Source of the DNA: Cephalopachus bancanus
Taxonomy: Eukaryota > Chordata > Mammalia > Primates > Tarsiidae
Length of the DNA: 64,000 nt
NCBI GenBank assembly: GCA_027257055.1
Contig: JAPVLO010000232.1
Span: 3,472,001-3,536,000, forward strand
Direction of reading: 5' to 3'
Below, one piece after another: positions 22,830-35,550 of the stretch. Numbering within the stretch: position 1 is the first letter of the stretch; each line of letters opens with the position of its first letter. Made by a program: the position numbers and the translations under genes. The notes under the pieces are model-generated. The model had not been told where the DNA came from and searched no databases. It saw nothing but the letters and a program-made list of their open reading frames with translations.

Positions 22830-23365
22830 ACAATAATAATAGCTCACAGTATTTATCATGTTTCTGACACTGTTCTAAGTGGTTTCTAATCTTCACAGCA
22901 ACCCTCAAAGTTAGTACTATCACCACCCCCATTTTACAGATAAAAAGACGGGGCCAGGCTCAGTGGATCAGCCTGTAATCCCAGCACTTTGGGAGACCAA
23001 GGCAAGTGGATTGCCTGAGCGCGTGGGTTCAAGACCAGCCCGGGCAACTTGGTGAGACCTCGTCTTTACAATAAATCAAAAATTAGCCAGCCATGGTATC
23101 GCACACCTGTAGTTCTGGCTAATTGGAAGGTTGAGGCAGAAGGATCGCTGGAGCCCAGCAGGTTGACGCCGGGGTGGCAGTGAGCGTGTCACTGCACTCC
23201 AGGCTGGACAACGGAGTGAGACTCCCAACTCAAAAAAAAGAGACAGAGAGAGAGATGGAGACACAGAGAGGTCAAGTAACCCACCCAAAGTCACCACCAG
23301 CTGATAAGTGAAAGGGGATTCACAGTCAAGGGGTCTACTCTAGGGCCCATGTTCTTGACTTAATC
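22830..23365 (+). mobile_element. MIR, split by an Alu
   Basis: CACTGTTCTAAGTGGTTTCT and CCCCATTTTACAGATAAAAA (left half) continue after the Alu as CACAGAGAGGTCAAGTAACC and CCAAAGTCACCACCAGC, the MIR core order. Confidence 0.85.
22951..23240 (+). mobile_element. Alu inside a MIR
   Basis: GGCCAGGCTCAGTGGATCAG to GACTCCCAACTC plus a short A/GA-rich tail. Confidence 0.92.
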
Positions 23366-23747
23366 TGCACTCTTCTAATTCTCAGTCTTAAGAACTTTCA
23401 TCTCCTCCATCAAAGTTGCTTTTTGGCACCTACCTGCAGATCTCTAGGCTGCTGTTCCAAACCTGGGATGAGTTTTTTTTCCTGCCCCTTATCATCAGGG
23501 TCCTGGGCAGTGGCTCTGAAGTAGGGTTACCTTCTGCTGCTCCTCATCTGTGTTTCAGGCGACACAGGTGGGAGAGCCTGCATACTGTCTCACCTGGTTA
23601 TTCACCAGTCATTCATGGAGTCCATCTCGGGCAGAGCACTGGAAGGACTCGAGATGCACAAGACACACAACTTGGCATAATGCTCCTCCATCCCACCTGG
23701 ATCCTGGGGCATCCATGGGAGGAGGTGGAGCAGAAAAGGAGAATGTT
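23366..23747. other. Intergenic DNA without a recognised feature
   Basis: Open frames of 120-130 residues that start here run into the Alu and are partly Alu translation. Confidence 0.45.
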
Positions 23748-23761
23748 AAGAAATGGCATCC

Positions 23762-24057
23762 ACCGGGCTTGGTGGCTCAGCCTGTAATCCCGCGCCTTTG
23801 GGAGGCTGAGGTAAGCGGATTGCCTGAGCCCGCGGGTTCGAGAGCCGCCTGGGCAGTGAGACCTCATCTCTACAATAAATCAGAAAATCAGCCGGGTGTG
23901 GTAGCACATGCCTGTAATTCCGGCTACTCGGAAGGCTGAGGCGGAAGGATCACCGGAGCCCAGCAGGTCGAGGCTGCGGTGGCCGGGAGCGGCCACTGCA
24001 CTCCAGTCTGGGCGACAGAGTGAGACTCCAACTCAAAAAAAAGAAAAAGAAAAAGAA
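23762..24057 (+). mobile_element. Young lemur-type Alu with perfect 14-bp TSD
   Basis: CCGGGCTTGGTGGCTCAGCC to an (AAAAAG)n-like tail. AAGAAATGGCATCC at 23,748-23,761 and 24,058-24,071 is a perfect TSD; the low divergence implies a lineage-specific insertion. Confidence 0.95.
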
Positions 24058-24071
24058 AAGAAATGGCATCC

Positions 24072-24863
24072 TCCTCTCCAGCTCTGTTTGGCTACAAGCT
24101 TCATCTCTTACTCTATCCTGGAATCTTTGGAGCAACAGAAAAGCCACCCCTTTCTTGTGTCTCCTTTTTGCCTAGAAAATGGAGCTCCCTTGACACTTCC
24201 CCCCCCACAGGCTACTGAGATCTAGCGCAAAATAACAAAACGTTACCATCACATCCACAGCACACAATGCCCTTTCGGAACGATTGCCTGTAGACTTACT
24301 GCACAGAGCAAAGCCCTCTGGGAACCAGTGCTTACAACGAAAAATGGTTTATTATTATAATGGAGTGTTCAATTACTTGCTCTGATGAGAGGTGGAGGGG
24401 TTTCTAAATTCAATGTGTTAATTTAGAGCTTGGGGGAGGGAAATAATTAAAGACGTAGGCCACCTATGGGTGCTACATAATGTGGATGATATAGTGTGCT
24501 TATAATGGGAATGCGATGCATTTTATTTATACAGTCTCTAGCTGCAAAGAGTATATTAGGTATTTTGTAGTGTGGCTCAGCCGCCTAAAAACAAACAAGA
24601 TTAAAATCAGCAATAAAGCAGATCAGGAGAAGCCAGTGAAATTCAGTAATAAATTTGATGCAAAACCAATGTGATATGCCAAAGGCCATCTAGAGTTTGC
24701 TACAGGCTGACGCCTGTGTTTCTTACTTCTGTGATACAGGAGGATACAGGAGGCAAGGTTGATGACCGTGAAGCAGAGGTCAGCTAGGAGCACTTCCCAC
24801 GGGATGAAGAGCAATTCTGGTTTTGTGGAGGAGAATGGAATGTTCATGGCCTAAAGGTTTTCA

Positions 24864-24868
<5 letters not shown>
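24072..24868. other. Intergenic DNA without a recognised feature
   Basis: No gene, RNA or confident repeat. Confidence 0.5.
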
Positions 24869-24928
<60 letters not shown>

Positions 24929-24937
24929 CGCGTGCAC
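24869..24937. repeat. (TG)n-(CG)n alternating tract
   Basis: Sixty-nine bases alternate purine and pyrimidine without a break: about 25 TG units, then six CG units, then TGCAC. Confidence 0.97.
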
Positions 24938-25867
24938 TTAACTTCTCATAGTCATTCATTCCTGTGTGACTCAGAAGCCTGATGGCCAGGAAACCCTTCC
25001 TGCGGAAATCCGAATCATCTTGTGGGGTTTTCCACTGATGTTTTCTTTTGTTTCTCCCAGGCTTCCAGCCTTTTAAAACCTGTACCAATTACTCCTGCAA
25101 CTCCTCATGTTAATGCTACATAGCTTACTAGACAGAAATAAGGCCAAGCATGGGAGAATATGGACTTAATGGTGATAGGGGATCCATTGGGCCCAGATAT
25201 CTCAATGTAATCACACTTAGAAAAATTCCCTCTTTCCCAATTCTATGAAAATGGCAGCAAAGATTTGCTGAGAAAGCCTGACAGTACTCAGGAAGAAAAA
25301 TCACTGTTTTTCTTCAGGTACTTATATGAATCGAACCTAAAGCCTATCTTCAATGCCCTGGTAAGAACCTTTAACTCATGGGTTGAAGAGAATGGTTTGG
25401 TTCTTATTTTGTGTCCTGTTTTATGTGTTATAGACTGTGCTTACTGCAAATTCAGATGCATTCATCTGTTAAAGCTTTGCATCTGAGGACTGAGCATTAT
25501 GTATTTTCTGTGGGAGATGTGCCTATCTGTCATAGATTCTAAAATTGATTTTCTAGTTGCTTGCTGCCCTTGTTAACATGGGTGCATGGGGAGGGTTAGA
25601 GCTCTTTTTCAGTGTCCTCTCAGTGTTCCCAGAGCACAGTGCATCCCAGTCTCTGTGTCCTCAGTTTTTAGTTTGCCACAGTTCACGTTCCTTGCACGGT
25701 GGCCATCCCAGGGCCATTTAGTGCCCGTTTGTGAGAAGTGTTGCTCCACGCTTGGCAGCTACACTAGCAGACCTTACTCTGAGCCACACCATGGTACTTC
25801 TGGGTAACACCATCCAACAGCGTCTTCTCCTGGCTGCCAAATACTCCAGGTGAAAGTTAGCTCCAGG
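24938..25867. other. Intergenic DNA without a recognised feature
   Basis: Short plus-strand frames at 25,265-25,486 and 25,586-25,807 show no known domain, splice context or codon bias that I can defend. Confidence 0.45.
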
Positions 25868-26010
25868 TCAACTCTCTGACCTCTAACATGTGTGTGGGAA
25901 CATGTAGCATTTATCTTTCTGCGCCCGACTTATTTCACTTAACATAACTTCCTCCAGGGTCATCCATTCAAACCTTACTTTGAAAATGTTCAAAGCTATC
26001 TACTGGAAGT
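25868..26010. repeat. Local duplication, copy 1 (L1-like)
   Basis: Shares TTTATCTTTCT, TATTTCACTTAACATAACTT, CCTCCAGG and GAAAATGTTCAAAGCTATCT with 26,517-26,659. The central part resembles an old L1 3' region. Confidence 0.75.
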
Positions 26011-26516
26011 TGCATTTTAGAACACCATAGTAACTTCAGGTTGCAATTATGCGCCACACTTTCTGGAGTGTGTCTACAGTGTGGACGTTACTTTCGTATT
26101 TCCTTAATGTTTCTCCATGTCTGGCTCTTTACTATATATGTATTAAATATTCAATAAATATGATGTTTCTATATACACCATTTACATTATTTGTTTTCTC
26201 TCACAACGTTGTTTCCTAAATTTTAAATTAACACATAATAATTGTACATTTCAATACATGTGTGCCACGTGTAATGTTCAGATGACAGTAATTAGCACAT
26301 CCATCACTGCCAACATTTATCTTTTCTCTTTTTTGGGAACGTTCAAAATCTTTCTCCTCTAGCTACTGGAAAAGATATGATAAGTCATTAAACTGTAGTC
26401 ACTCAGCAGTGCTATGGAACAATAAAACTCACTCCTCCTACCTAGCCAAAATTTACCAGCCTCTCCCCTTCCCTTCCTAGCTACTAGTGACACAATTCTA
26501 CTCTCCACTTCTGAGA

Positions 26517-26846
<330 letters not shown>

Positions 26847-27069
26847 CTAAACCTAGCATTTGTTAATTTTTCAATGGTCACGTTTGCTTTATCTGTTTAC
26901 ATATACCTTGTTTTCTTCTAAGTACTTTGAAAATTAACTGTAGAAATCAGGACATTTCATCTGTAAATATTTCAACACACATTTCAAAAAATAAGGACTT
27001 TTTCTTCTGCTTAGCTATTATGACATCTAGGAAAAAATAATAATATGTAGTCCATAGTTAAAATTCCAT

Positions 27070-27168
27070 AATCACTCAGGAGACTAAGGCAAGAGAGTTA
27101 CTTGAGGCCAAGAGTTCAAGACCAGCCTGGGCAACATAAACAAGACCTCGTCTCTAAAAAATAAAAAA
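27070..27168 (+). mobile_element. Alu half-element (FRAM-like) with TSD
   Basis: ACTCAGGAGACTAAGGCAAG to CGTCTCTAAAAAATA; AAAATTCCATA stands before and AAAAATTCCATA after. Confidence 0.75.
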
Positions 27169-27625
27169 TTCCATAGTCATCTCAAAAATGTGTTTTAAAA
27201 TAGTTGTTGCTTTGCTTTTTAAAAATAAAAAATTATAGGATGGTTCATGGATTGCATCTTGACTTTACATCCAAAGGTCACTTTGAGTGAATATGGAAAT
27301 TCAAAGTCGTTCATTTACTGTTTCTGTCCCACAGTTCTTGGTAGTATATCTGGAATGATTATTTCTACTTAGAAAAATGATAGAGGAACTAGAGATACCA
27401 AGTTTAGAACACGTAGAACATGCCCTAGTAAATGTATCAGGTACTTGTTAGGGGGAGAAGCTAGGATTAGAATAGGGCCAATATTCTGGTGATGTGTACC
27501 CATATCATGTTTGTTAATACAGAAAAACTATTTACTGTTGGTACATTTCAGCACTCAATGCCTTAATTCCTTGTACCCCAAAACTGAGATGTTTGTTCTA
27601 ATTGGTCAATATCTTGTCACATCAT
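27169..27625. other. Intergenic DNA without a recognised feature
   Basis: No supportable feature. Confidence 0.5.
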
Positions 27626-27922
27626 CTTTTTTTGGGGGGGTCAGAATCTCACTCTGTCGCCTAGACTGGAGTGCAGAGGCATGCTCACGGCCACCACAGC
27701 CTTAACCTGCTGGGCTCAGGTGATCCTTCTGCCTCAGCCTTCCAAGTAGTTAGAACTGCAGGGGCTTGCCACCATGCCGGGCTAGTTTTTGTTTTTTAAA
27801 TTGTAGAGATGAGGTCTCACCAAGTTGCCCAAGCTGGTCTTGAATCCCTGGGCTCAGGCAATCCTCTCTCGCCTCCACCTCCCAAATTGCTGGGATTAAA
27901 GGTGTGAGCCACTGTGCCCAGC
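27626..27922 (-). mobile_element. Alu, antisense
   Basis: GGTCAGAATCTCACTCTGTC to GAGCCACTGTGCCCAGCC; joined tail-to-head to the next antisense Alu. Confidence 0.92.
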
Positions 27923-28216
27923 CTTTTTTTTTTTTGAGTCTGCACCTCAATTTGTTGCCCAAGCTAAAGTGCAACAGCACCATCACACCATATTGCAGCC
28001 TCGACCTTGAAGGGTTAGGCAACCCTTCTGCTTCAGCCTCTTAAGTAGCTAGAACTATAGGTGTGTGCCACCACACACAGCTTTTTTTTTTTTTTTTTTG
28101 TAGAAACAAGGTCTTGCTATGCTGCCTAGGCTGATCTCAAACTCCTGGGCTCAAGCAATCTTCCTGTCTTGGCCTTCCAACATACTGGGATTATAGGTGT
28201 AGCTCTGCACCTGGCC
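27923..28216 (-). mobile_element. Older Alu, antisense
   Basis: Poly-T then GAGTCTGCACCTCAATTTGT to AGCTCTGCACCTGGCC, more diverged than its neighbour; the middle linker is an 18-T run. Confidence 0.88.
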
Positions 28217-29189
28217 ATCATACCATATCTTAACTTTTAAAATATCACTCCAGATTAAAAGAAAGAAAACCTTGAATAGACTCATTCCAGATTACTCTGT
28301 GTCTATTTCAGTTCTACTGTCTGTTAACTGGGATTATTGTTTTTAAAAATGGCTTTAGAACTCATATTTTATCAGGTTACTCAATAGATTTAGGATTAAA
28401 CAGTTCTCACTATTTAAAGTGTTAGCTTTCCTGTCATATCCATAATTTTCTGCATTTTGCTTTTCATTGTGCTCATACCAATCTATCATATATAAAAATC
28501 ATATATAAAAATTTATATGTATATAAAATGTTTCCTCAAGGTAAACACATTTTCCCATGTTCACTTCAGCCAGAGAACCCAGCGTTCAGTGCCCAAATAA
28601 AAACCATAGTTATTATTTTATGAATGTTGGCACTGAACACATAACAGGTGGTAGTGACTGCTTCTTAAGCCTTGTGTGCACATCTGAGCATTTATTTACT
28701 TAATATTTTTGAAATTAAACATAGAAATTTCACAAACCTGTAAAGTTAAACAAATGTCATTTGTTTTGCATTTACTCAGTACATACAAGTGTTAACCAAA
28801 GCAGTGCTTCTGAGCAATTATTTACATAATCAAGGAATTTGATAAGATTTTGAGCAATAATTTCATTAAATTTTTTAAAGTTTTAGAATGTGTAAAAGTG
28901 ACTGAACAGTTATAAAGGGATTCTGAGAGTCTGTATCAGAAATGTCAGTGAAATATTGGAAGAGATTTCTGGAGACTGAAAGGAACTATGGGCCGGAAAT
29001 GTTAAAGAAAGAGAATGATTGGAAATGAAGAGTGAAATGCTGTAGAATTTCTCAAATAGTGACTAATAAGAAATGGGCTGCTGTCACCTCAGTAGAATGC
29101 AAATGGGAGCACTATGCAGAGCATGACAGTAGTGACAAAAGCAAAACGCAGTAAGTAAAAGTAAGAATGTTGGAATGATCAAGGTGTGC
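28217..29189. other. AT-rich intergenic DNA
   Basis: No supportable feature; likely diverged LINE material in part. Confidence 0.4.
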
Positions 29190-29483
29190 CAGAACTACGT
29201 GCTCAGCATAGGATAATCCCAGCACTTTGGGAGGCTGGGGCAAGTGGATTGCCTGAGCCTGAGTGTTCGAAACCAGCCCAGGCAACTTGGCGAGACCTTG
29301 TCTCTACAATAAAATAAAAAAAAATTAGCCAGGCTTGGTAGTGCGCACCTGTAGCTCTGGCTATTTGGAAGACTGAGGCGGAAGGATCGCCGGAGCCCAG
29401 TAGGTCGACGCAGAGTTGGCCGTAAGAGTGCCACTGCACTCCAGCGTGGGCGACAGAGACTCCAACTCAAAAAAAAAAAAAAG
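29190..29483 (+). mobile_element. Alu, lemur-type, altered head
   Basis: The head is degraded (GTGCTCAGCATAGGATAATC); the remainder runs to GACTCCAACTC and a 14-A tail. Confidence 0.9.
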
Positions 29484-29679
29484 ATTATTGTATTATAAGT
29501 TTCTTGTATTCTTACAAGAATATAATCCATTAATGTGTATATACACACTCAGAATATATATATTCAGTATATTTATTTATACTCAGAAAAGTGAACAACA
29601 TATTTGCTAATAATATATTGGCTTCAGAAAAGTGAGTAAAATAAAATATAAAGCACAAAACTGAGTAAAACTAAATAAT

Positions 29680-30640
29680 TATAAAACAAAGCTAATATCC
29701 ATGTAACTACCGCCTAATCAAGAGAATGTTACCAGCCTTCCTCTGTTGCTACCTGTCCCTTTACCTGGAAGGTAACCATTACCTTGATATTTAACAATAT
29801 AGTTTACCTTGCTTATTCTTTAAATTTTACATAGATGGAATTGTACGTTGCCCATTCTTTTGTGTCTTTGCTCATTCCATTTTATGTTTTTGAGATTCAT
29901 TCATGTTGTTGTGTGCAAGAAAAGTTGGCTTTGTTTTCAAAGTTCTAGGGTCTTCTATTGTATGATTGTGATTTATGCATTCTCCTGTTTAGGGACATAT
30001 CTCTTGTAACACCTAGTTTAGGGATATTATGACTAATACTGCTAGATCTTTTTCATGTCCTTTGGTGTGCATGTACCCATATAACTGGAAAAGAAATGTG
30101 TGTGTATGTACAATGTAAATAAGTCTTCATGTGTTATCACTCTCTCCACACACAATGACTTTTTTCATGAGTTGTTTTTTTTTTGTTTTTAATGTGAAAC
30201 AGGACTGCTGGAAGCCAATTGGTCTTAGGGGACAATCAAATTATACTGTATAGGTAACTGTTTTTCACCTATCAGCTGAGTCAATTTACATTGATAATCT
30301 CTGTCCAATGGATGTACATTGTAGTACTGTTTGTACAATTAAAAAGCACAAAACACTCAAACGTCTAACAGTAGGAAGTTGATAAAATAATTATTCAACT
30401 AAAACATTAATAGTAGATTATGTAATAGAAAGGAGTAGAAAGTTGTTTATTGCTTAGTTTTTAAAATAAGGCCAAAAGCAAGATAGCATAGATAAAATCT
30501 TAGAATACAAAACAAAGTGTTAATAGTGATTATCTCTGAGTCGTGGGTAGTAGAATTATACAGGATTATTTTATTCATTTTGTTGCTCCATGTTAATTTT
30601 TTTCTATAATAAGAAAACTAACTGTAAAAATGTTAGTTTA
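29680..30640. mobile_element. Ancient LINE (L1M/HAL1-like) material
   Basis: CATGTAACTACCGCCTAATC, GAGATTCATTCATGTTGTTG and TTAGGGACATATCTCTTGTA resemble antisense old-L1 text. From 30,300 on, words such as AACGTCTAACAGTAGGAAGT look sense-oriented, so two fragments may meet here. Confidence 0.45.
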
Positions 30641-31627
30641 AAAAGTGGGGCAGAATCTCTATGCTTTGTTAACTTGGACAGTGATAAATACCCAGGGAAT
30701 CAGTGGTGCTTTACCTCTTTTTGTCATGACTATCTTTAATCTTCCTTCTCTGTCCAACTCTAATTCCTTTCTGGAATCTCACCTGATTTTTCTTTAATAT
30801 TTTCTCATATCCTCTCTCTTTTCCTTTGTTCAGTTCTTGGCCTGAGAGCTAAGGGAACCAGAAGACTTTACTGAGAGCCCATTGCTACAGGAGATATCCT
30901 GGATGTCGTGAATCTGGACTATTTCCAGTAACTCATGCAGAGTAGTTGAAATCATTGACTGGATTCCCCTGGAATACATTTCCAACCTCTGGATATCCAT
31001 GGAGCATTGCTATAACAAATAAAATGATCTCTGTGAATGGTTGAAAATTCTCTCAAAAGAGCTGAAGATAAATGGTGGTCGTGCTGCTGTAGCTAGTGCC
31101 CATTGCAATGGGAAACGTGATTTTTAGGGAATTGAATTTCTTGAGATACCAATACTTTAAATCATCAACTTCATATTTCATTGTCTCATACAAGTTTTTG
31201 TTGTTTATTTTTTAAAAAATCACTGGTAAGGCAGTTAAGGACAAATATGAGCATCAAATATGTATTTAAATAAAATCGAAAAGCTTTGGTGTTTTGGATT
31301 TTTGCCTCACCCCACAATAAATATCTATATGTATTTTTACAGAATAAGCACAGGGATTTTTGTATCATCTACAGTTTTATTTTTATGTGTGAAAAATTTA
31401 AACATAACATATTAGAAGATTTTACTCCAGACAGTACAAGAAATTTCAGACATGAAATTATGTTGCTGATTTCATTTTAATTTTCCTTCTAATTTCATAC
31501 ATCAAAATAAGTTTATGATCTATAATTCAATCAAAAATTATTTCTATTTTCATTATTGTTCCCAAAAGACAAGTTAAGTTTAAATTAATTCACCTAAACT
31601 ATAAAGTCTGTTTAAAACTTCTAAAAG
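30641..31627. other. Intergenic DNA without a recognised feature
   Basis: No supportable gene or RNA. Confidence 0.45.
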
Positions 31628-32240
31628 GAGCTGGGAGAAGTGACTCACATCTGTCATCTCAGCACTTTGGGAGGTGGAGACAAGAGGATTGCCTGAGCCC
31701 AGGGGTACAAGACCAACCTGGACAACTTGGTTGCCTCATCTCTACAACAAAATAATATAAAAAAATCTAACTGGTTTTTTTTTTTTGAGTTGGAGTCTCA
31801 CTCTGTCGCCCAGACTGGAGTGCAGTGGCCGCTCCCGGCCACCGCAGCCTCGACCTGCTGGGCTCTGGCCATCCTTCCGCCTCAGCCTTCCGAGTAGTCG
31901 GAATTACAGGCATGCACTACCACGCCCGGCTGATTTTTTGATTTATTGTAGAGATGAGGTCTCGCTAAGTTGCCCAGGCAGGTCTCAAACCCGCGGGCTC
32001 AGGCAATCCACTCACCTCAGCCTCCCAAGGCGCGGGATTACAGGCTGAGCCACTGAGCCCAGCTAAAATTTAACTGTTAATGGTAGTACATGCTTGTGGT
32101 TCCAGCTCCTTGGAAGTCTGAGGCGGAAGGATTGTCTGAGTCTAGCAGGTTGAGGCTGTGATGGCTGTGAGCAAGCCACTGTAGTCCATCCTGGGCAACA
32201 GAGGGAGACACCAACTCAAAAAACAAACAAACAAAAAACT
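31628..32240 (+). mobile_element. Alu, split by a younger inverted Alu
   Basis: The left arm (31,628-31,773) and right arm (32,065-32,240, tail (CAAA)n) are one element interrupted by the antisense Alu. AAAATCTAACTG at 31,762-31,773 and AAAATTTAACTG at 32,065-32,076 are the TSD of the insert. Confidence 0.9.
31774..32064 (-). mobile_element. Young lemur-type Alu, antisense, nested
   Basis: Complete and close to the local consensus (GTGGCCGCTCCCGGCCACCG), inserted near the middle of an older plus-strand Alu. Confidence 0.93.
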
Positions 32241-32480
32241 TCTAAAGGAAATACTGTGTTTAAATTATTTATCATTAGTTTGATGACTGTGCTGACTTTT
32301 ATCAGGCTTTATGGCATAATTTCCTTAAGATCAGGTATTTTTGAGAGGCCATCTTAGACACTAATCAACAGTTAAGAGTTGTGGTGTGTAAATGTGTGTG
32401 TGAGTACTTAGGTGTGTTACTGACCTTTGGCCTTGAAGGGTAAACAGAATTTAAACCAGAATTTTTAAAAAGAACCCACA

Positions 32481-32602
32481 ACTACTAGGGAGGCTGAGGA
32501 GGGTGGACCACTTTAACTCCGGAGTTCAATGCTGCCATGGGCTATGATCATGCCACTGCACTTTAGTCTGGGCGACAGAATGAGATCCCAACTCAAAAAA
32601 TA
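32481..32602 (+). mobile_element. Alu right-monomer fragment
   Basis: ACTACTAGGGAGGCTGAGGA to GATCCCAACTC plus A-tail; monomer only. Confidence 0.75.
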
Positions 32603-32691
32603 ATCCAATGCTGAATGTCCTACAAACATATCTTTTTTTTTTTTCAAATCTCACAACAACCCTGAAGATAGGTAGTCTATCTTCACTGGGT

Positions 32692-35490
32692 CACCCAGAA
32701 AGAGAACTACAAGCCAATATCTTTGATGAACACAGATGCTAAAATTCTCAACAAGATCCTAGCAAACTGGATTCAACAACACATCTCAAAAATCATCCAT
32801 CACGACCAAGTAGGCTTCATCCCCAGGATACAAGCCTGGTTCAACGTTCATAAGACCATAAATGTAATTAAATACATCAACAGATGTAAAAATAAAAACC
32901 ACATGATTATATCATTAGATGCAGAAAAAGCTTCTGATAAAATCCAGTACTCCTTCTTGATAAAAACCCTCAAACATCTAGGCATACATGGAACATACCT
33001 CAAAATAGTGAAAGCCATCTACAAGAAACCCACAGTCAGCATACGCCTAAACAGACAAAAATTGGAAAAATTTCCACTGAAAACTGGAACAAGACAAGGA
33101 TGCCCACTTTCACCTCTCCTGTTCAACATAGTTTCAGAAGTCCTGGCTAGAGCAATCAGAGAAAAGAAGGCGATCAGGGATATCCAGATAGGTTAAGAGG
33201 AAGTCAAGTTATTTCTCTTTGCAGATGACATGATTGTATATCTCGAAAACTCAAGAGAATCTGCCAAAAACCTTCTGGCACTGATAAAGGAACTTGGCAA
33301 AGTCTCAGGGTATAAAATAAATGTACAAAAGACAATCGCATTTCTTTTTTTTTTTTGAGTTGGAGTCTCACTCTGTCGCCCAGACTGGAGTGCAGTGGCC
33401 GCTCCCGGCCACCGCAGCCTTGATCTGCTGGGCTCCAGTGATCCTTCTGCTCAGCCTTCCAAGTAGCTGGAACTACAAGCACACGCTATCACGTCCAGCT
33501 AATTTTTAAATTTATTGTAGAGATGAGGTCTCACCAAGTTGCCCAGGAGGGTCTTGAACTCATGGGCTCAGGCAATCCACTCACCTCAGCCTCCCAAAGC
33601 GCAGGATTACAGGCTGAGCCACCGAGCCCAGCTTGCATTTCTATACATTAATAATAAGCAAACAGAAACCCAAATAAAAAACACAATTCCATTTACAATA
33701 GCCACCAAAAAAAAAAAAAAAAAGAAAGAAATACCTTGGCATCTTCCCAACCAGAGACGTAAAACATCTTTACAATAAAAACTACAAAACACTGCTCAAA
33801 GAAATCAAAGATGACACAAACAAGTGGAAAAATATCCCATGCTCATGGATTGGAAGAACCAACACTGTTAAGATGTCCATTTTACCTAAGGCAAGCTATA
33901 GATTTAATGCAATACCCATCAAATTACCAGCAACATTCTTCTCAGACCTAGAAAAAACAATACAGGAATTCATATAGAAACGTAAACAACTAAGAATAGC
34001 CAAAACAATCCTCAGCAAAAAAAAAAAAAAAAAAAGAAAGAAAGAAAGAAAAAAAACAAAGCAGGAGGTATCTCACTCCCAGACTTTAAACTATACTACA
34101 AAGTTACAATAATCAAGACAGCCTGGTATTGGTACAAGAACAGGCATATAGACCAATGGAATAGAATTGAGATCCCAAAAGCAAAACCTCAATTTCTCAA
34201 CCAACTCATCTTCGACAAAGTCTCTACCACCCACTACTGTGGAGAGGAGAACCTGCTCAGTAAATGGTGCTGGGAAAACTGGCTGACTACATGCAGAAGA
34301 TTGAAACAGGACTCTACCTATCCCCATATACAAAAATTAACTCTTAATGGATCACAGACCTAATTGTAAAACCTCAAACTATAAGAACCTTAGAAAATGC
34401 AAGAGACACTCTTATGGAAGTTGGAACTGGCAACTGATTCCTGATCAAAACCCAAAGTGCCCAGACCATAAGAGATAAGATAGACAAGTGGGACCTCATT
34501 AAACTGACAAGCTTCTGCAAAGCTAAAGAAACCATCAAGTGAGCAGAAAGACAGCCTACAGACTGGGAAAAAGTATTTGCCAACTCCATGTCTGACAAAG
34601 GCCTAACATCTAGGATCTACAAGGAACTCAAATGTGCTGAAAAGAAAAAAACACCCAGCCCCATTATAAAGTGAGCAGAAGATATGAATAGACACTTCTC
34701 AGAAGAAGACATATAAGCAGCCAACAGATACATGAAAAGATTTTCAGCCTCACTAATCATCAAGGAGATGCAAATTAAAACTACACTGAGATACCACCTA
34801 ACTCCAGTCAGAATGGCCATCATCAATAACTCAAAAAATAACAGATGCTGGAGAAGATGTGGTGAAAAGGGAATGCTTCTACACTGTTGGTGGGAGTGTA
34901 AACTAGTACAGCCTCTGTGAAAATCAGTGTGGCACTTCCTAAAACTCCCAAAAATTGACCTTCCATATGACTCTGCAATCCCTCTACTGGGAATATACCT
35001 GGAAGAACTCAGGTCACTCTATAAAAAAAATACCTGTATGTTTATTGCAGCATTTTTCACAATAGCAAGAACATGGAACCAACTGAGCTGCTCATCAAAA
35101 GAGGACTGGATTAAAAAAATGTGGTACATATACACAATGGAAGATTACGTAGCCATAAAGAACAAAATCATGAACTTCGCAACAACATGGATGGAATTAG
35201 ACCTTATAATACTGAGTGATCTCTCGCAGAAACAAAGAGCTGAGTATCACATGTTCTCATTCATAAGTGGACCTTGAACAACTACCGTATTACTGTAGGA
35301 AAGGGATTGAAAGTAGTGGGAAACTGCGGGGAGGGGGTTGGGAGGTGGGAAGCTGGGATTGACAGTAGTCGATATCCACCTGGGGAAGGGGGGAGCACAC
35401 CTCATCAGTAAGTGTACCTGCACAATGAACACTTGTACACCTGACCCTGAATTGTACCCCACAATTTCAAAAAAAATTTAAAAAAACCCC
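32692..35490 (+). mobile_element. L1, 5' truncated (reverse transcriptase to 3' end), Alu-interrupted
   Basis: This is a 2.5-kb L1 piece plus a 290-bp Alu. It starts inside ORF2 just before the reverse-transcriptase domain. The first open stretch (32,723-33,196) reads [19 protein letters not shown] and [20 protein letters not shown]; the catalytic FADD follows at 33,218-33,229. Premature TAA at 33,194-33,196, the antisense Alu at 33,345-33,634 and several later stops make it inactive. The C-terminal frame (34,927-35,277) and a 3' UTR ending near an A-rich stretch at 35,465-35,487 are recognisable. Confidence 0.95.
33345..33634 (-). mobile_element. Alu, antisense, inserted in L1 ORF2
   Basis: GAGTTGGAGTCTCACTCTGT to GCCACCGAGCCCAGC. 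GCATTTCT stands at 33,338-33,345 and 33,635-33,642, and the L1 text joins when the Alu is removed. Confidence 0.95.
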
Positions 35491-35550
35491 ACCCAAATGT
35501 TGAATATGGGACTTAGAGACATTTTAGGTTGAGCAAAAGATGTAAGAAGA

